DNA from: Thermovirga lienii DSM 17291
GTDB taxonomy: Bacteria > Synergistota > Synergistia > Synergistales > Thermovirgaceae
Assembly: GCA_000233775.1 (NCBI GenBank)
Contig: CP003096.1
Location: 744,001 to 808,000, forward strand
Reading direction: 5' to 3'
Length of the DNA: 64,000 bases
Made by a program: the position numbers and the translations under genes. The notes under the pieces are model-generated. The model did not search any database and was not told the DNA's origin. It worked only from the letters and a program-made list of their open reading frames with translations. Positions 52,405-61,439 of this stretch are shown piece by piece (within the stretch, counting starts at the first letter, position 1; every line of letters starts with the position of its first letter).

Positions 52405-53778
52405 GTGGATAAGAAACATAGCATAAGGTGCCTTTTTGGCACCGATGGAGTGAGAGATGTTGCAAATCGCGGCTTTATGACCCCTGAAATGGTTTTGAGG
52501 CTAGGAAGAGCCTATGTCCTATACCTAATAGAAAAAAAGGGAAATTCTAAGCCTACTATTGTGGTGGGAAGGGATCCTAGGCACTCAGGCAAGATGCTTG
52601 AGTCGGCCCTTATATCCGGAATGGTGTCGGCAGGGGCAAACGTCATAACGCTGGGTATAATACCTACTCCCGGAGTAAGTTACATGGTTAAAAAGCTGGG
52701 AGCAAGTGGAGGGGCGGTGGTGAGTGCTTCCCACAACCCTCCAGAATATAATGGGGTCAAATTTTTGGATGAAGAAGGATGTAAGCTTCTTGATGAGTCC
52801 GAGGCAGAAGTGGAAGAATACATAGGTGACAGCCTCAACGATGATTGGAGGCCCACAGGTGCTTCAATAGGTACGATTGAAGAAATCTCCGATGCATGGC
52901 TGGAATATGCTAAATGGATGGTGAGCCTTTTTGAAAGTTCTGCTTTCGAAGGGCGGAAATTGCTAGTGGATTGTGCCAACGGAGCGGCGGCAGAGCCTGC
53001 AAAGGCGGTTTTTAACAGCATGGGTTGCGAAGTTGATTTCTTGGGGATAAGCCAAGATGGGTTGAGCATAAATGAGCGTTCAGGTGTCATGCACTTGCGC
53101 AACTTGGCAGAAAAGGTTACAGAAGGTGGTTATGACTTTGGAATAGCCTACGATGGTGACGCGGATAGAACGTTGATAGTGGACTCGAAGGGGCGTACGA
53201 TAGATGGAGACATCATGTTATGGGTCCTTGCCAGGTGGCTCAAAAAGTCTCATGCTCTCGGTGCAGGAGTTGTAGCGACTGTGATGAGCAACATGGCCCT
53301 TGAGGAACACCTGAAAGGGGAGGATATATCCGTTTATCGCTCCAACGTAGGTGACAGGTATGTAATGGAGACGATGAACAAATACGGCTCCCTTTTGGGA
53401 GGAGAACAGTCTGGCCATGTAATCATAAAAAAGTTCGCTTCAACAGGGGATGGACTTCTCACTTCCCTGGCATTTGTTAACGCGTGTTTTCTTTTGGGCG
53501 AGGAGATATCTTCTCTTGTCGATAGGTTCCATCGCTATCCTCAATTATTGAGAAACGTCCCATCCGAGAAAAAAGAAAAGATTATGGAAGATCCGGAGTT
53601 GTGGGAAACCATAAGACAAATAGAGGAAGAAATGAAAGGAATCGGTAGAGTCCTTGTGCGCCCATCTGGCACAGAGCCTCTGGTGAGGGTTTTAGTGGAG
53701 GCAAAGGATAATTCTGTGTTGGAATTGTATGCTAAGAGAGTAATTGATGCCATCCTGAAAAGTTCGGCGAAAGCTTGA
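52405..53778 (+). CDS. glmM: Phosphoglucosamine mutase
   Basis: Interconverts glucosamine-6-P and glucosamine-1-P for UDP-GlcNAc synthesis. Phosphoserine loop SASHNPPEYNG (Ser109), metal loop DGDADR, sugar loop GEQSGH and phosphate loop RPSGTEPLVRV. 457 residues from GTG 52405, seven bases after GAAGAGGTG. An in-frame ATG at 52363 in cdaR is less likely. Confidence 0.96.
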   Translation: MDKKHSIRCLFGTDGVRDVANRGFMTPEMVLRLGRAYVLYLIEKKGNSKPTIVVGRDPRHSGKMLESALISGMVSAGANVITLGIIPTPGVSYMVKKLGASGGAVVSASHNPPEYNGVKFLDEEGCKLLDESEAEVEEYIGDSLNDDWRPTGASIGTIEEISDAWLEYAKWMVSLFESSAFEGRKLLVDCANGAAAEPAKAVFNSMGCEVDFLGISQDGLSINERSGVMHLRNLAEKVTEGGYDFGIAYDGDADRTLIVDSKGRTIDGDIMLWVLARWLKKSHALGAGVVATVMSNMALEEHLKGEDISVYRSNVGDRYVMETMNKYGSLLGGEQSGHVIIKKFASTGDGLLTSLAFVNACFLLGEEISSLVDRFHRYPQLLRNVPSEKKEKIMEDPELWETIRQIEEEMKGIGRVLVRPSGTEPLVRVLVEAKDNSVLELYAKRVIDAILKSSAKA

Positions 53779-53790
53779 AGGAGGATCACC

Positions 53791-54690
53791 ATGGAGAAAG
53801 AAGAGGTTTCTGTTAAGACTTGCCTTTTTCCTGTGGCGGGTTTGGGTACCAGGTTTCTTCCTGCTACCAAGGAGATCCCTAAGGAGATGCTACCAGTTTT
53901 AGACAAACCTGTAATAGCGTACGGTGTGGAGGAGGCAGTTTCATCAGGCTGCAAGAAGATGATTTTTGTCACGTCAAAGGGGAAAAATTCGATCTTGGAT
54001 TATTTTGATCGAAACCTTGAATTGGAAAGAGAACTCGAGAGAAGAGGGAAAAAAGATCTGGTGGAAGAGATAAAACGTATTTCGGAGGGGATCGAATGCG
54101 CTTCGGTGCGTCAAAGCCAACCGTTAGGCTTGGGACACGCAGTCCTGATGGGCGAACCCTTTTGTGATGAACCCTTTTTTGGAGTCATACTGCCCGATGA
54201 CATCATGGTCTCCTCTGAAGGATCCCGACCAGTTTTGAGACAGCTTGTCGATGTATGTGAGGTGCGAAAGGCTTCCGTCGTGGCTTTGATGGAGGTTCCA
54301 CCTTCGGAAACTAACAGGTACGGTATAGTAGAGATTGATCAAACCATTGGGGATGGCCTTTTCTCAATAAAGGGAATGGTAGAAAAACCGTCCCCAGAGG
54401 AAGCTCCTAGCAACTTTGCCATAATGGGGCGATACGTCCTTTCTTCGAGGATATTTGAGCATATTAGAAAATGCGCTCCTGGCGCAGGAGGAGAATATCA
54501 ACTTACTGATGCCATAAGATCCCTCCTGGAAGAGGAGCCTGTTTACGGTCTTGTTTTTTCTGGCAAACGGTACGATTGTGGCACCAAGGAAGCTTGGCTT
54601 AGAACCAACGTTGCTTTGGCCTTGAGGGATGAAGCATTGAGGTCCATAGTATTGGAGGAGGTGAAAAAAGTAGAGGAAAATTGTAAGTGA
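53791..54690 (+). CDS. galU: UTP-glucose-1-phosphate uridylyltransferase
   Basis: Makes UDP-glucose. Nucleotide-binding start FPVAGLGTRFLPATKEIPKEMLPV; further motifs RQSQPLGLGHAVLMG, VILPDDIM and GGEYQLTDAI. 299 residues. ATG behind GAAGGAGGA, 12 bases after glmM. Followed by the glmS ribozyme leader. Confidence 0.95.
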   Translation: MEKEEVSVKTCLFPVAGLGTRFLPATKEIPKEMLPVLDKPVIAYGVEEAVSSGCKKMIFVTSKGKNSILDYFDRNLELERELERRGKKDLVEEIKRISEGIECASVRQSQPLGLGHAVLMGEPFCDEPFFGVILPDDIMVSSEGSRPVLRQLVDVCEVRKASVVALMEVPPSETNRYGIVEIDQTIGDGLFSIKGMVEKPSPEEAPSNFAIMGRYVLSSRIFEHIRKCAPGAGGEYQLTDAIRSLLEEEPVYGLVFSGKRYDCGTKEAWLRTNVALALRDEALRSIVLEEVKKVEENCK

Positions 54691-54721
54691 GATTTAAGCA
54701 AGGTAAATTGAAGTTGGGATG

Positions 54722-54885
54722 AGTTTTAAGCGCCTGGACTGGTATAGGCCAGTTGACGAGGGCTGGGATTTTCGAGGATTCGGCGGGTGTCCCAGGGGTT
54801 GAGGAGATCAGCCCAGAAAGCCGTTTTACAAAACCACGGAGTGATCTGTGGGACAAAAAAAGCGGCAATCTCCTTTTTTGAGTCA
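54722..54885 (+). ncRNA. glmS ribozyme (glucosamine-6-phosphate-activated self-cleaving RNA)
   Basis: Fills the gap ahead of glmS. Conserved core strings in order: AGCGCC at 54729-54734 (predicted cut between A54729 and G54730), GTTGACGAGG (about 54752), TTCGAGGATTCGGCGGGTGT (54771-54790), CCCAGGGGTTGAG and TTACAAAACC in the P3 region. Then come the peripheral helices up to the glmS ribosome site. Glucosamine-6-P made by GlmS triggers cleavage and mRNA decay in known cases. No separate promoter is clear, so it probably lies on the galU-glmS transcript. Confidence 0.93.
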
Positions 54886-54911
54886 ACCTGGAAGGAGTGA
54901 CTTAAGCATAG

Positions 54912-56744
54912 ATGTGTGGAATTGTTGGATATGTAGGAGATAAAAATGCTTCTTGCGTCATATTGGATAGTTTGAGACGGCTTGAGTACAGAGGATATGA
55001 CTCCGCTGGCATGGCCATAGATGGTGCGGATGGTATAGAAATATACAAAGAAGTGGGTAAGGTTGCCGATTTGGCGAAGCTCGTTGAGGGTAAAAACCCC
55101 AACGCCAAAAGAGGCATAGGTCACACTAGGTGGGCTACCCATGGCGGTGTCACCCTTTTGAACGCACATCCTCACAGCGATAGAAATGGGCAGTTTGCTT
55201 TGGTTCACAATGGAATTATCGAGAATTACATGGACATAAAGGAACAACTTCAACGTGAGGGAGTGGCCTTCAAGTCGGAGACGGACACGGAAGTAATAGT
55301 ACATTTGCTCTCTAATTATTACGACGAAATGAAAGATATGGTCGAGGCGATGGTCAAACTACAGGAAACCTTGTCTGGATCCTATGCTTTGGCTGTAATT
55401 CGAAAGGGAGACGATAGGAAAATTTATTGTGTCCGCAGGGGATCTCCTCTAGTTTTAGGCCTGGGAGAAGGAGAAACGTTCTGTGCGTCTGATGTTCCTG
55501 CTTTTCTGCCATATACTAGATCCGTTGTATACCTGGAAGAAGGAGAGATAGCTGAACTGAGGCCAGATGGAGTTACAGTTTGGAACAGCAAGGGAGAGTT
55601 GGTGAGCAAAGACGTACATACTGTGGAGTGGGATGTGACCATGGCCGAAAAGGCGGGGCATTCCCACTACATGCACAAAGAAATTCATGAGCAGGGAATG
55701 GTTTTGAGAACCACGTTGAAGGGTCGTATCTCTGATGGAAGGGTTGATTTGTCTAAAGATCTGAACTGGACTCAAGAAGATGCCCAAAGGTGGAAGAAGG
55801 TTCACATAATCGCCTGTGGGACATCCTACTACGCAGCCTTAGTAGCTGAGAGAGTTTTTGAAAGATGGACGGATTTGGATATAAGAGTGGACATTGCCTC
55901 TGAATATCGATACAGAAATTTACGGTGCGATCCGGAAACCTTGGCCATTTTCGTCTCTCAGTCGGGGGAGACAGCGGATACCATCGCGGCGCAGCGTAAA
56001 GCAAGAGCGGAGGGCGCCCACTGCATGGCCATAACCAACGTTAGGGGATCCACTTTGGCAAGGGAAGTTCATAGCATCTTGCTTTTGAAAGCCGGTCCCG
56101 AGATAGGTGTGGCTGCCACGAAAACCTTTACCGGCCAAGTCGCTGCTTTGTTTCTCTCTGCATTGTATCTAGGTCGTTTACGCGGCTCCATGACGGCGGA
56201 TGAGGAAGCGAGGTTGGTAAACGAATTTCTCCAGATACCTTACAAGGTAGAAAACGTCTTGGAAAAGGAAAACGAGGTAATAAAGCTGGCACAAAAATAC
56301 CATGACAGGCAGGACTTCCTTTTTATAGGCCGAGGTATATCTTTCCCTGTGGCATTGGAAGGTGCCCTTAAGCTAAAGGAGATATCTTACATCCACGCAG
56401 AGGCCTATGCAGCCGGCGAGATGAAACATGGCCCTATTGCTCTTTTGGACGAAAAAGTTCCTGTAATGGCTATTATCCCTAGGGATATGATGTACGAGAA
56501 GACCCTTTCAAACGTTTTAGAGGCCAAAGCTAGAAAAGCTCCCGTGATAGGCGTTTGCACGGAGGGAGATGAACATGCTTCCAAATACATGGATGATTAT
56601 GTGGAGGTTCCGTGGACGGACGAGGAATTTTCGCCATTTTTAACGGTCATACCATTGCAACTTTTCGCTTTCCACGTAGCAAAGATTCTTGGTAAAGAAA
56701 TAGATCAACCAAGGAATTTGGCCAAGAGCGTGACGGTCGAATAA
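54912..56744 (+). CDS. glmS: Glutamine-fructose-6-phosphate aminotransferase
   Basis: First step of the hexosamine pathway, giving glucosamine-6-P. N-terminal nucleophile Cys2 (MCGIVGYVG) of the glutaminase domain with RRLEYRGYDSAG and HTRWATHG. Two SIS domains (about 285-420 and 455-600) with ACGTSYYA and SQSGETADT, ending PRNLAKSVTVE. 610 residues. ATG at 54912 behind GGAAGGAG. Regulated by the ribozyme directly upstream. Confidence 0.97.
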   Translation: MCGIVGYVGDKNASCVILDSLRRLEYRGYDSAGMAIDGADGIEIYKEVGKVADLAKLVEGKNPNAKRGIGHTRWATHGGVTLLNAHPHSDRNGQFALVHNGIIENYMDIKEQLQREGVAFKSETDTEVIVHLLSNYYDEMKDMVEAMVKLQETLSGSYALAVIRKGDDRKIYCVRRGSPLVLGLGEGETFCASDVPAFLPYTRSVVYLEEGEIAELRPDGVTVWNSKGELVSKDVHTVEWDVTMAEKAGHSHYMHKEIHEQGMVLRTTLKGRISDGRVDLSKDLNWTQEDAQRWKKVHIIACGTSYYAALVAERVFERWTDLDIRVDIASEYRYRNLRCDPETLAIFVSQSGETADTIAAQRKARAEGAHCMAITNVRGSTLAREVHSILLLKAGPEIGVAATKTFTGQVAALFLSALYLGRLRGSMTADEEARLVNEFLQIPYKVENVLEKENEVIKLAQKYHDRQDFLFIGRGISFPVALEGALKLKEISYIHAEAYAAGEMKHGPIALLDEKVPVMAIIPRDMMYEKTLSNVLEAKARKAPVIGVCTEGDEHASKYMDDYVEVPWTDEEFSPFLTVIPLQLFAFHVAKILGKEIDQPRNLAKSVTVE

Positions 56745-56754
56745 ATCTGGGGGG

Positions 56755-57306
56755 ATGGGTATGGGCTGTTGTAGTTCCGCAGGGAAATGTTGCGGCAATA
56801 ACAAAGCAGGTAAAAGTGATCCTGGCAAAAAGGAAGTCCAGATAGATTTCCTCTATTTGGACTTAGACGTATGCGATAGGTGCACAGGTACCTGGAAAAA
56901 CCTCGAGGAGGCTCTCTCTGATGTTTCCAAGGTTTTGGAAGCAGCAGGGGTAAATGTCGTCCTAAACAAGATCCATATAAGGACTGAGGAGGAAGCCATT
57001 AAACATCAGTTGGTAACTTCTCCCACTATCAGAGTTAACGGCAGGGATATTCAGATGGAGGTTAAAGAAACCCAATGTGACTCTTGCGGCTCCCTTTGCG
57101 GTGAAGAAGTGGATTGCAGGGTCTGGGTTTATGACGGGGTAGAATACCCAGTTCCTCCTAAGGCTATGATAGTGGACGCCATATTGAAGGAAGTGTATGG
57201 AAGCGACAATAAAGAAGCTGAGGCAAAGCCGTATAGCCTTCCAGAAAATTTGAAGAAATTTTTCCAGGCTTTAGAGCAAAAGAAAGGTAACTGTAGCTGC
57301 TCTTAG
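56755..57306 (+). CDS. Cysteine-rich DUF2703 family protein
   Basis: 183 residues with 12 cysteines. N-terminal CC...CC cluster (5, 6, 12, 13), a C-x2-C at 40-43 (VCDRC) placed like a thioredoxin active site after a first strand, SPTIRVNG (89-96) resembling the thioredoxin cis-proline loop, then C108-x2-C111-x3-C115-x5-C121 and a terminal CSC. The DUF2703 assignment is from memory of the family; function unknown, with metal or thiol chemistry likely. ATG at 56755 or 56761, behind TGGGGGG. It follows glmS by ten bases. Confidence 0.82.
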   Translation: MGMGCCSSAGKCCGNNKAGKSDPGKKEVQIDFLYLDLDVCDRCTGTWKNLEEALSDVSKVLEAAGVNVVLNKIHIRTEEEAIKHQLVTSPTIRVNGRDIQMEVKETQCDSCGSLCGEEVDCRVWVYDGVEYPVPPKAMIVDAILKEVYGSDNKEAEAKPYSLPENLKKFFQALEQKKGNCSCS

Positions 57307-57320
57307 CGTTTTGTAAATAG

Positions 57321-57354
57321 AAGGCGGCAAGGAAAGTTTGTCTTGCCGCCTTTT
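57321..57354. terminator. Shared terminator after the DUF2703 gene
   Basis: Perfect 11-base stem (57321-57331 with 57342-57352), ten-base loop, T run on the plus strand. It ends the cdaA-to-DUF2703 run and overlaps the end of the convergent gene's mRNA. Confidence 0.83.
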
Positions 57355-58421
57355 CATTCAGAGAGTGGGTGCGTAAACGGGAAGTATATACGTATGTGGG
57401 TTATGCAAGCCAAAGCATTGTCCTTTCTGCCCACGGCTTCCGGCATCCAAGTCCATTTTCCCCCATTTACCCGTACAAGGACCAGCGATTTCCTGCCGTA
57501 AGTGGACCACATATCCCATAATTTTTCTCCTCGTGATGGGCCAGGTACAAAGTAGCCGCTGAAAAGGGGCATACTGCCTACGAACTTGCCAGTGTAAGGA
57601 GCCACTATGAGCCACTGGGTCAAGTCCCATGCGGTGTACATTTCCTTTGAAGCTCCATGCTCCAAGGGGAGGATTTGGAATCCACCAACCTGACCCTTGG
57701 GAGAGGTGCTTATGTCTATGACGCCAGGATGGTTGGCCCTTATACGGCCTCTTTCCTGAAAAATAGTGCCCTGGAATCGCCCGCTTCCTGATACAGCCTT
57801 TATTACTCTTCCAAGGACCTTTGGGCCGTCTTTGCTCCAGGCGACGATTCTCCCTCCAGGTCGGTTTTCAATTTCCACGAAGTATGGGCTCTCCTTGGGT
57901 GCCTGTCGGATTTCCAAAACCATGGGTTTTTTTTGTAGCTTATCTCCCTTAATGTGCAGGATTGGAGTTACTTTGCTTCCCACAGAAGGAGCCCAGGCTC
58001 CGAAGATGCCTTGTCCGGGCGGTATGTTGGTAAGGATATAGGAATTTTCCCCTGCTGCTGGAGCTATAGTATTCCATGGTAGTATGCTGATGGTCCGTCC
58101 AAGGCCTTTTTCTATATTTAAAAGAATGTGTATTGCATTGACGGCGGAAGCTACTACTGTAGACGGCTCTCCCCATTTAGACGCGGTAAATGAAGGCCAT
58201 CTGGCCATTTGGGGTATGGAGATTACCATACCCAAAGATACAGGTTTATCTGCCCCTCTCTGCGCTGTAATAGAGCCTCCAGGGAAGAGCTCTATTTTTA
58301 TCGTGAATCCTTCTGGATCTTTGAAAGCCAGTGCATATGGAGCTGTAATGATTGGTGAAATGAAGTAAAAAAATATTGCTAGTGTAAATAGAATTAATTT
58401 TTTAAGTGTTAGGCTATTCAT
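57354..58421 (-). CDS. Exported protein of unknown function
   Basis: 355 residues, not recognised. A signal peptide spans residues 1-32 (lysines then a long hydrophobic run ending YALA). The mature part is rich in beta-strand-like segments, Gly, Pro and Trp, with no cysteine cluster or catalytic motif I can name, and is probably an envelope or substrate-binding protein. The ATG at 58421 has AAGGTGGG ahead and overlaps the previous gene's stop by four bases; a longer reading upstream overlaps that gene fully and is unlikely. Confidence 0.75.
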   Translation of the reverse strand: MNSLTLKKLILFTLAIFFYFISPIITAPYALAFKDPEGFTIKIELFPGGSITAQRGADKPVSLGMVISIPQMARWPSFTASKWGEPSTVVASAVNAIHILLNIEKGLGRTISILPWNTIAPAAGENSYILTNIPPGQGIFGAWAPSVGSKVTPILHIKGDKLQKKPMVLEIRQAPKESPYFVEIENRPGGRIVAWSKDGPKVLGRVIKAVSGSGRFQGTIFQERGRIRANHPGVIDISTSPKGQVGGFQILPLEHGASKEMYTAWDLTQWLIVAPYTGKFVGSMPLFSGYFVPGPSRGEKLWDMWSTYGRKSLVLVRVNGGKWTWMPEAVGRKDNALACITHIRIYFPFTHPLSE

Positions 58422-58696
58422 AATATGTTCCCACCTTGTTTTTTGCATTTGAAGAGAAGGCCTAATATTAGGGCAGCTGGTATTATGGGGCCCATTGCTA
58501 GCCAGACTTCTGTTTTGTAAAGGAAAATAGCTGAGATGGAGAAAAAAACGAAGAGCACCCCCCAGAAAAGGATGCGCCAAATAGAGGAACTGGACCTTCT
58601 AGCGGCCCAAGAAGTCGCTATTATGGAAAAGAAAATTGGCAAAATAAGTAAGATCTTATAGATATGTGCTGAAGATTCCGCAAACAAGTTTGGCAT
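58418..58696 (-). CDS. Small membrane protein of unknown function
   Basis: 92 residues with three hydrophobic spans (about 13-31, 39-60, 66-83) and a short basic end. Not recognised. ATG at 58696 behind AGTAAGAGG. The four-base stop/start overlap with the exported protein gene indicates joint translation, so the pair may form one envelope unit. Confidence 0.7.
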   Translation of the reverse strand: MPNLFAESSAHIYKILLILPIFFSIIATSWAARRSSSSIWRILFWGVLFVFFSISAIFLYKTEVWLAMGPIIPAALILGLLFKCKKQGGNIL

Positions 58697-58783
58697 TTTA
58701 GCCTCTTACTAACTTTTATTGCCCCATAAATAATGATAAAATAGCTGAGGCGCTGGAGTAATGATATCAAAAAACTCAACATC

Positions 58784-58812
58784 TTGACAGATAGTGGGTT
58801 ATCCAATATATA
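58784..58812 (+). promoter_or_regulatory. Promoter of tRNA-Gln
   Basis: Consensus TTGACA (58784-58789), 17-base spacer, TATATA (58807-58812), 15 bases before the tRNA. Confidence 0.78.
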
Positions 58813-58827
58813 ATTGCGAAGCTACCT

Positions 58828-58902
58828 TGGGGTGTAGCCAAGTTGGCAAGGCAGCGGACTTTGGATCCGCGATCGCTGGTTCGAGTCCAGCCACCCCAGC
58901 CA
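58828..58902 (+). tRNA. tRNA-Gln (anticodon TTG)
   Basis: 75 bases. Acceptor TGGGGTG/CACCCCA with discriminator G and encoded CCA; anticodon stem GCGGA/TCCGC with loop CTTTGGA; T arm GCTGG-TTCGAGT-CCAGC. Own promoter and terminator. Confidence 0.97.
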
Positions 58903-58910
58903 GAGTCTAC

Positions 58911-58946
58911 AAATAAGGGGAAGCCCGGGCTTCCCCTTATTTAATG
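58911..58946 (+). terminator. Terminator after tRNA-Gln
   Basis: Perfect palindrome of 16 bases per arm (58911-58926 with 58927-58942), then TTAATGTTT. GC core with AT-rich base. Confidence 0.85.
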
Positions 58947-58953
58947 TTTCTTT

Positions 58954-58982
58954 TTGGCTAAAAGAAATTATCTTTGTATAAT
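58954..58982 (+). promoter_or_regulatory. Promoter of glmU-prs-ctc-pth-mfd
   Basis: TTGGCT (58954-58959), 17-base spacer, TATAAT (58977-58982), about 50 bases before glmU. Confidence 0.7.
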
Positions 58983-59037
58983 GTTTGTGCAAGCTATAAA
59001 ACAAGCTTTTGGGTTTTCGTTTTAAGGAGAGACTCAA

Positions 59038-60432
59038 ATGGAAAAAGTTGCGATAGGAGCAATAATTTTGGCTGCCGGCAAGGGGACACGAATGAAAAGC
59101 AAGAGTCCCAAAGTTATGGTTCCTTTGTTGGGGGAGCCCATACTATATTATCCTTTGAAAGCTCTTTCCTTTGTCCTTTCGATGGATGATGTGGCAGTTG
59201 TGGTGGGATGGAAAAGGGAAGAAGTGGAAAACTATCTGAAGCTTTCTTGGCCTCAGGTGACACCCATACCACAAGAAAAACAGCTAGGCACGGGGCACGC
59301 GGTGCAGATGGCATCAGATTGGTTTTCAAAGTACGATCATGTTCTTGTTATGCCTGGAGACGTTCCCTTGATCTCAGGTAAAACGCTCAAAGGGCTTGTT
59401 GATGAGCACATCAAAGAAAACAACGATTGCACCTTTTTGGCTTTCTGCCCCCCCGATATAAAAGGTTATGGTAGAGTTATTTCATCTGACAACAAGGTAA
59501 GGATAGTGGAGGAAAAGGATGCCACGGAAGAAGAGAAGAAAGTCAACTTAGCCAATACAGGAATATATGTTTTCAAGGCAACATCTTTGGCGGAGGCTTT
59601 AGGCAGTATAAACAATTGCAATGCCCAGGGAGAGTATTATTTGACAGATGTGGTAGAGCTCCTGTCCATAAAAGGCAAGCTGGTTAAGGTCAAAGTTTTA
59701 GATGATAGTTCTGAGGCCAAGGGAATTAATAGTCCATATCAACTGGCTGAGGTCTCAGAAACGCTGCGACTGAAGATTATCGAAGGACATTTGTCCAATG
59801 GCGTTCGCCTTGACGATCTTGTTACCTCATGGATTGGTCCTCAGGTAGTTATTGAGCCTGATGTGCACATAGCTCCCAATGTTCAGATTTGGGGGGAGAG
59901 TGTTATCCGGGAAGGAAGCAGAATTGGAAGTTTCTCGGTTCTGAGGAATGCCCAGGTGGGGCCCCTGGCTGTGGTCAAAGAGCATGTGATCCTGGAAAAC
60001 AGCATTGTTGGTGAGGGAGCTACAGTAGGGCCCTTTGCTTACGTTAGGGAGGGCAGTGAAATTGGTGAAGAAGCTTTTGTCGGCAAGTTCGTCGAGGTCA
60101 AAAAATCGAGGATAGGAAAGAAAAGTAAGGTTCCACACCATTCGTACTTGGGAGATGCGCAGGTTGGTTCAAACACTAATATAGGAGCTGGAACCATTAC
60201 GTGTAATTATGATGGCAAGAAAAAGAACAAAACATTTATAGGTAATAACTGCTTTATAGGTAGCGATACCATGCTGGTTGCACCGGTAAACATAGGGGAT
60301 GGAGCCTATACAGGTGCAGGGTCCGTTATAACCAAGGATGTTCCCCCTGGAAGTCTCGCAATAGGCAGGGCGAAGCAGAAGAATATAGAAGGTTGGTTGG
60401 AAAGGCGCGAAAAGAGAGGGGAGGAAGCTTAA
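59038..60432 (+). CDS. glmU: Bifunctional GlmU (uridyltransferase/acetyltransferase)
   Basis: Last two steps to UDP-GlcNAc. N-terminal pyrophosphorylase domain: ILAAGKGTRMKSKSPKVM, QLGTGHAVQMA and MPGDVPLI. C-terminal left-handed beta-helix of hexapeptide repeats (about 250-440) with HHSYLGDAQVGSNTNIGAGT and NYDG for acetyl transfer. 464 residues. ATG behind AAGGAGAG. First gene of a five-gene unit. Confidence 0.97.
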   Translation: MEKVAIGAIILAAGKGTRMKSKSPKVMVPLLGEPILYYPLKALSFVLSMDDVAVVVGWKREEVENYLKLSWPQVTPIPQEKQLGTGHAVQMASDWFSKYDHVLVMPGDVPLISGKTLKGLVDEHIKENNDCTFLAFCPPDIKGYGRVISSDNKVRIVEEKDATEEEKKVNLANTGIYVFKATSLAEALGSINNCNAQGEYYLTDVVELLSIKGKLVKVKVLDDSSEAKGINSPYQLAEVSETLRLKIIEGHLSNGVRLDDLVTSWIGPQVVIEPDVHIAPNVQIWGESVIREGSRIGSFSVLRNAQVGPLAVVKEHVILENSIVGEGATVGPFAYVREGSEIGEEAFVGKFVEVKKSRIGKKSKVPHHSYLGDAQVGSNTNIGAGTITCNYDGKKKNKTFIGNNCFIGSDTMLVAPVNIGDGAYTGAGSVITKDVPPGSLAIGRAKQKNIEGWLERREKRGEEA

Positions 60433-61401
60433 ATGGTTTCGAAGCTAAGAGAAATAAAAATTTTTACAGGTACGGCGCATCCCCTTTTTGCTGAAAGGGT
60501 CTGTGAGAGTTTGGGTACTAAGTTGGCAGCTGCTAGGTTGTTCAGGTTTTCAGATGGGGAGATTGGTGTCTCCATAGAGGAAAGTGTGAGAGGGGCAGAT
60601 GTTTACATCATACAGCCAACTTGTCATCCTGTGAACGAGAACTTGATGGAGCTTTTGATAATGATAGACGTACTGCGCCGCGCGTCTGCTTACAGAATAA
60701 ACGTTGTTACTCCTTACTTTGGATATGCTAGACAAGACAGAAAGACCAAAGCGAGGGAACCCATAACGGCCAAGCTAGTGGCTAACCTAATTGAGAAAGC
60801 CGGTGCGGACAGGCTGATAGCGGCTGATCTGCACGCTGGGCAAATACAGGGTTTCTTTGACATACCCGTGGATCACCTCACAGGTGTACCTCTTTTGGCA
60901 TCATATTTCAAGCAACACCTCAAAGATGAGTTGGAGGAAGATAAAATAGTTGTTGTTTCCCCAGACATAGGTGGTGTTGTGAGGGCCAGGCGTTTTGCCG
61001 TTCATTTAAATGCAGATTTGGCCATAGTGGACAAAAGGAGATCTCATGAGGTGGCAAACCTCAGTGAGGTGATGGAGATCATAGGAAACGTGCAAGGCAA
61101 GACTGCCATTCTTGTCGACGATATAATTGATACTGCGGGGACGGTTGTGCAGGCAGCGGAGGCCCTTTTGGAAAGGGGAGCTTCCAGAGTTTTTGCTTGT
61201 GCAACCCATGGCGTCCTTTCGGGGCCTGCTGTGGATAGAATCAAAAAGTCTCCCATTGAAAAACTGGTCTTGACGGATACAGTAAATATTCCCGAAGAAA
61301 AGCACCTTGACAACATCAAGGAGTTGTCCATAGCTCCTCTTTTTGCGGAGGCTATAAGCCGGATTCATTCAGATCATTCGGTCAGCATACTTTTTAGGTA
61401 A
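60433..61401 (+). CDS. prs: Ribose-phosphate pyrophosphokinase
   Basis: Makes PRPP from ribose-5-P and [19 protein letters not shown], the ATP-loop region [31 protein letters not shown], and the PRPP-binding [11 protein letters not shown]. 322 residues. ATG immediately follows the glmU stop, so translation is coupled. Confidence 0.97.
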   Translation: MVSKLREIKIFTGTAHPLFAERVCESLGTKLAAARLFRFSDGEIGVSIEESVRGADVYIIQPTCHPVNENLMELLIMIDVLRRASAYRINVVTPYFGYARQDRKTKAREPITAKLVANLIEKAGADRLIAADLHAGQIQGFFDIPVDHLTGVPLLASYFKQHLKDELEEDKIVVVSPDIGGVVRARRFAVHLNADLAIVDKRRSHEVANLSEVMEIIGNVQGKTAILVDDIIDTAGTVVQAAEALLERGASRVFACATHGVLSGPAVDRIKKSPIEKLVLTDTVNIPEEKHLDNIKELSIAPLFAEAISRIHSDHSVSILFR

Positions 61402-61439
61402 TTGAGCGAAAGCTAGAGTATAAAAAGGAGGAACGAACC

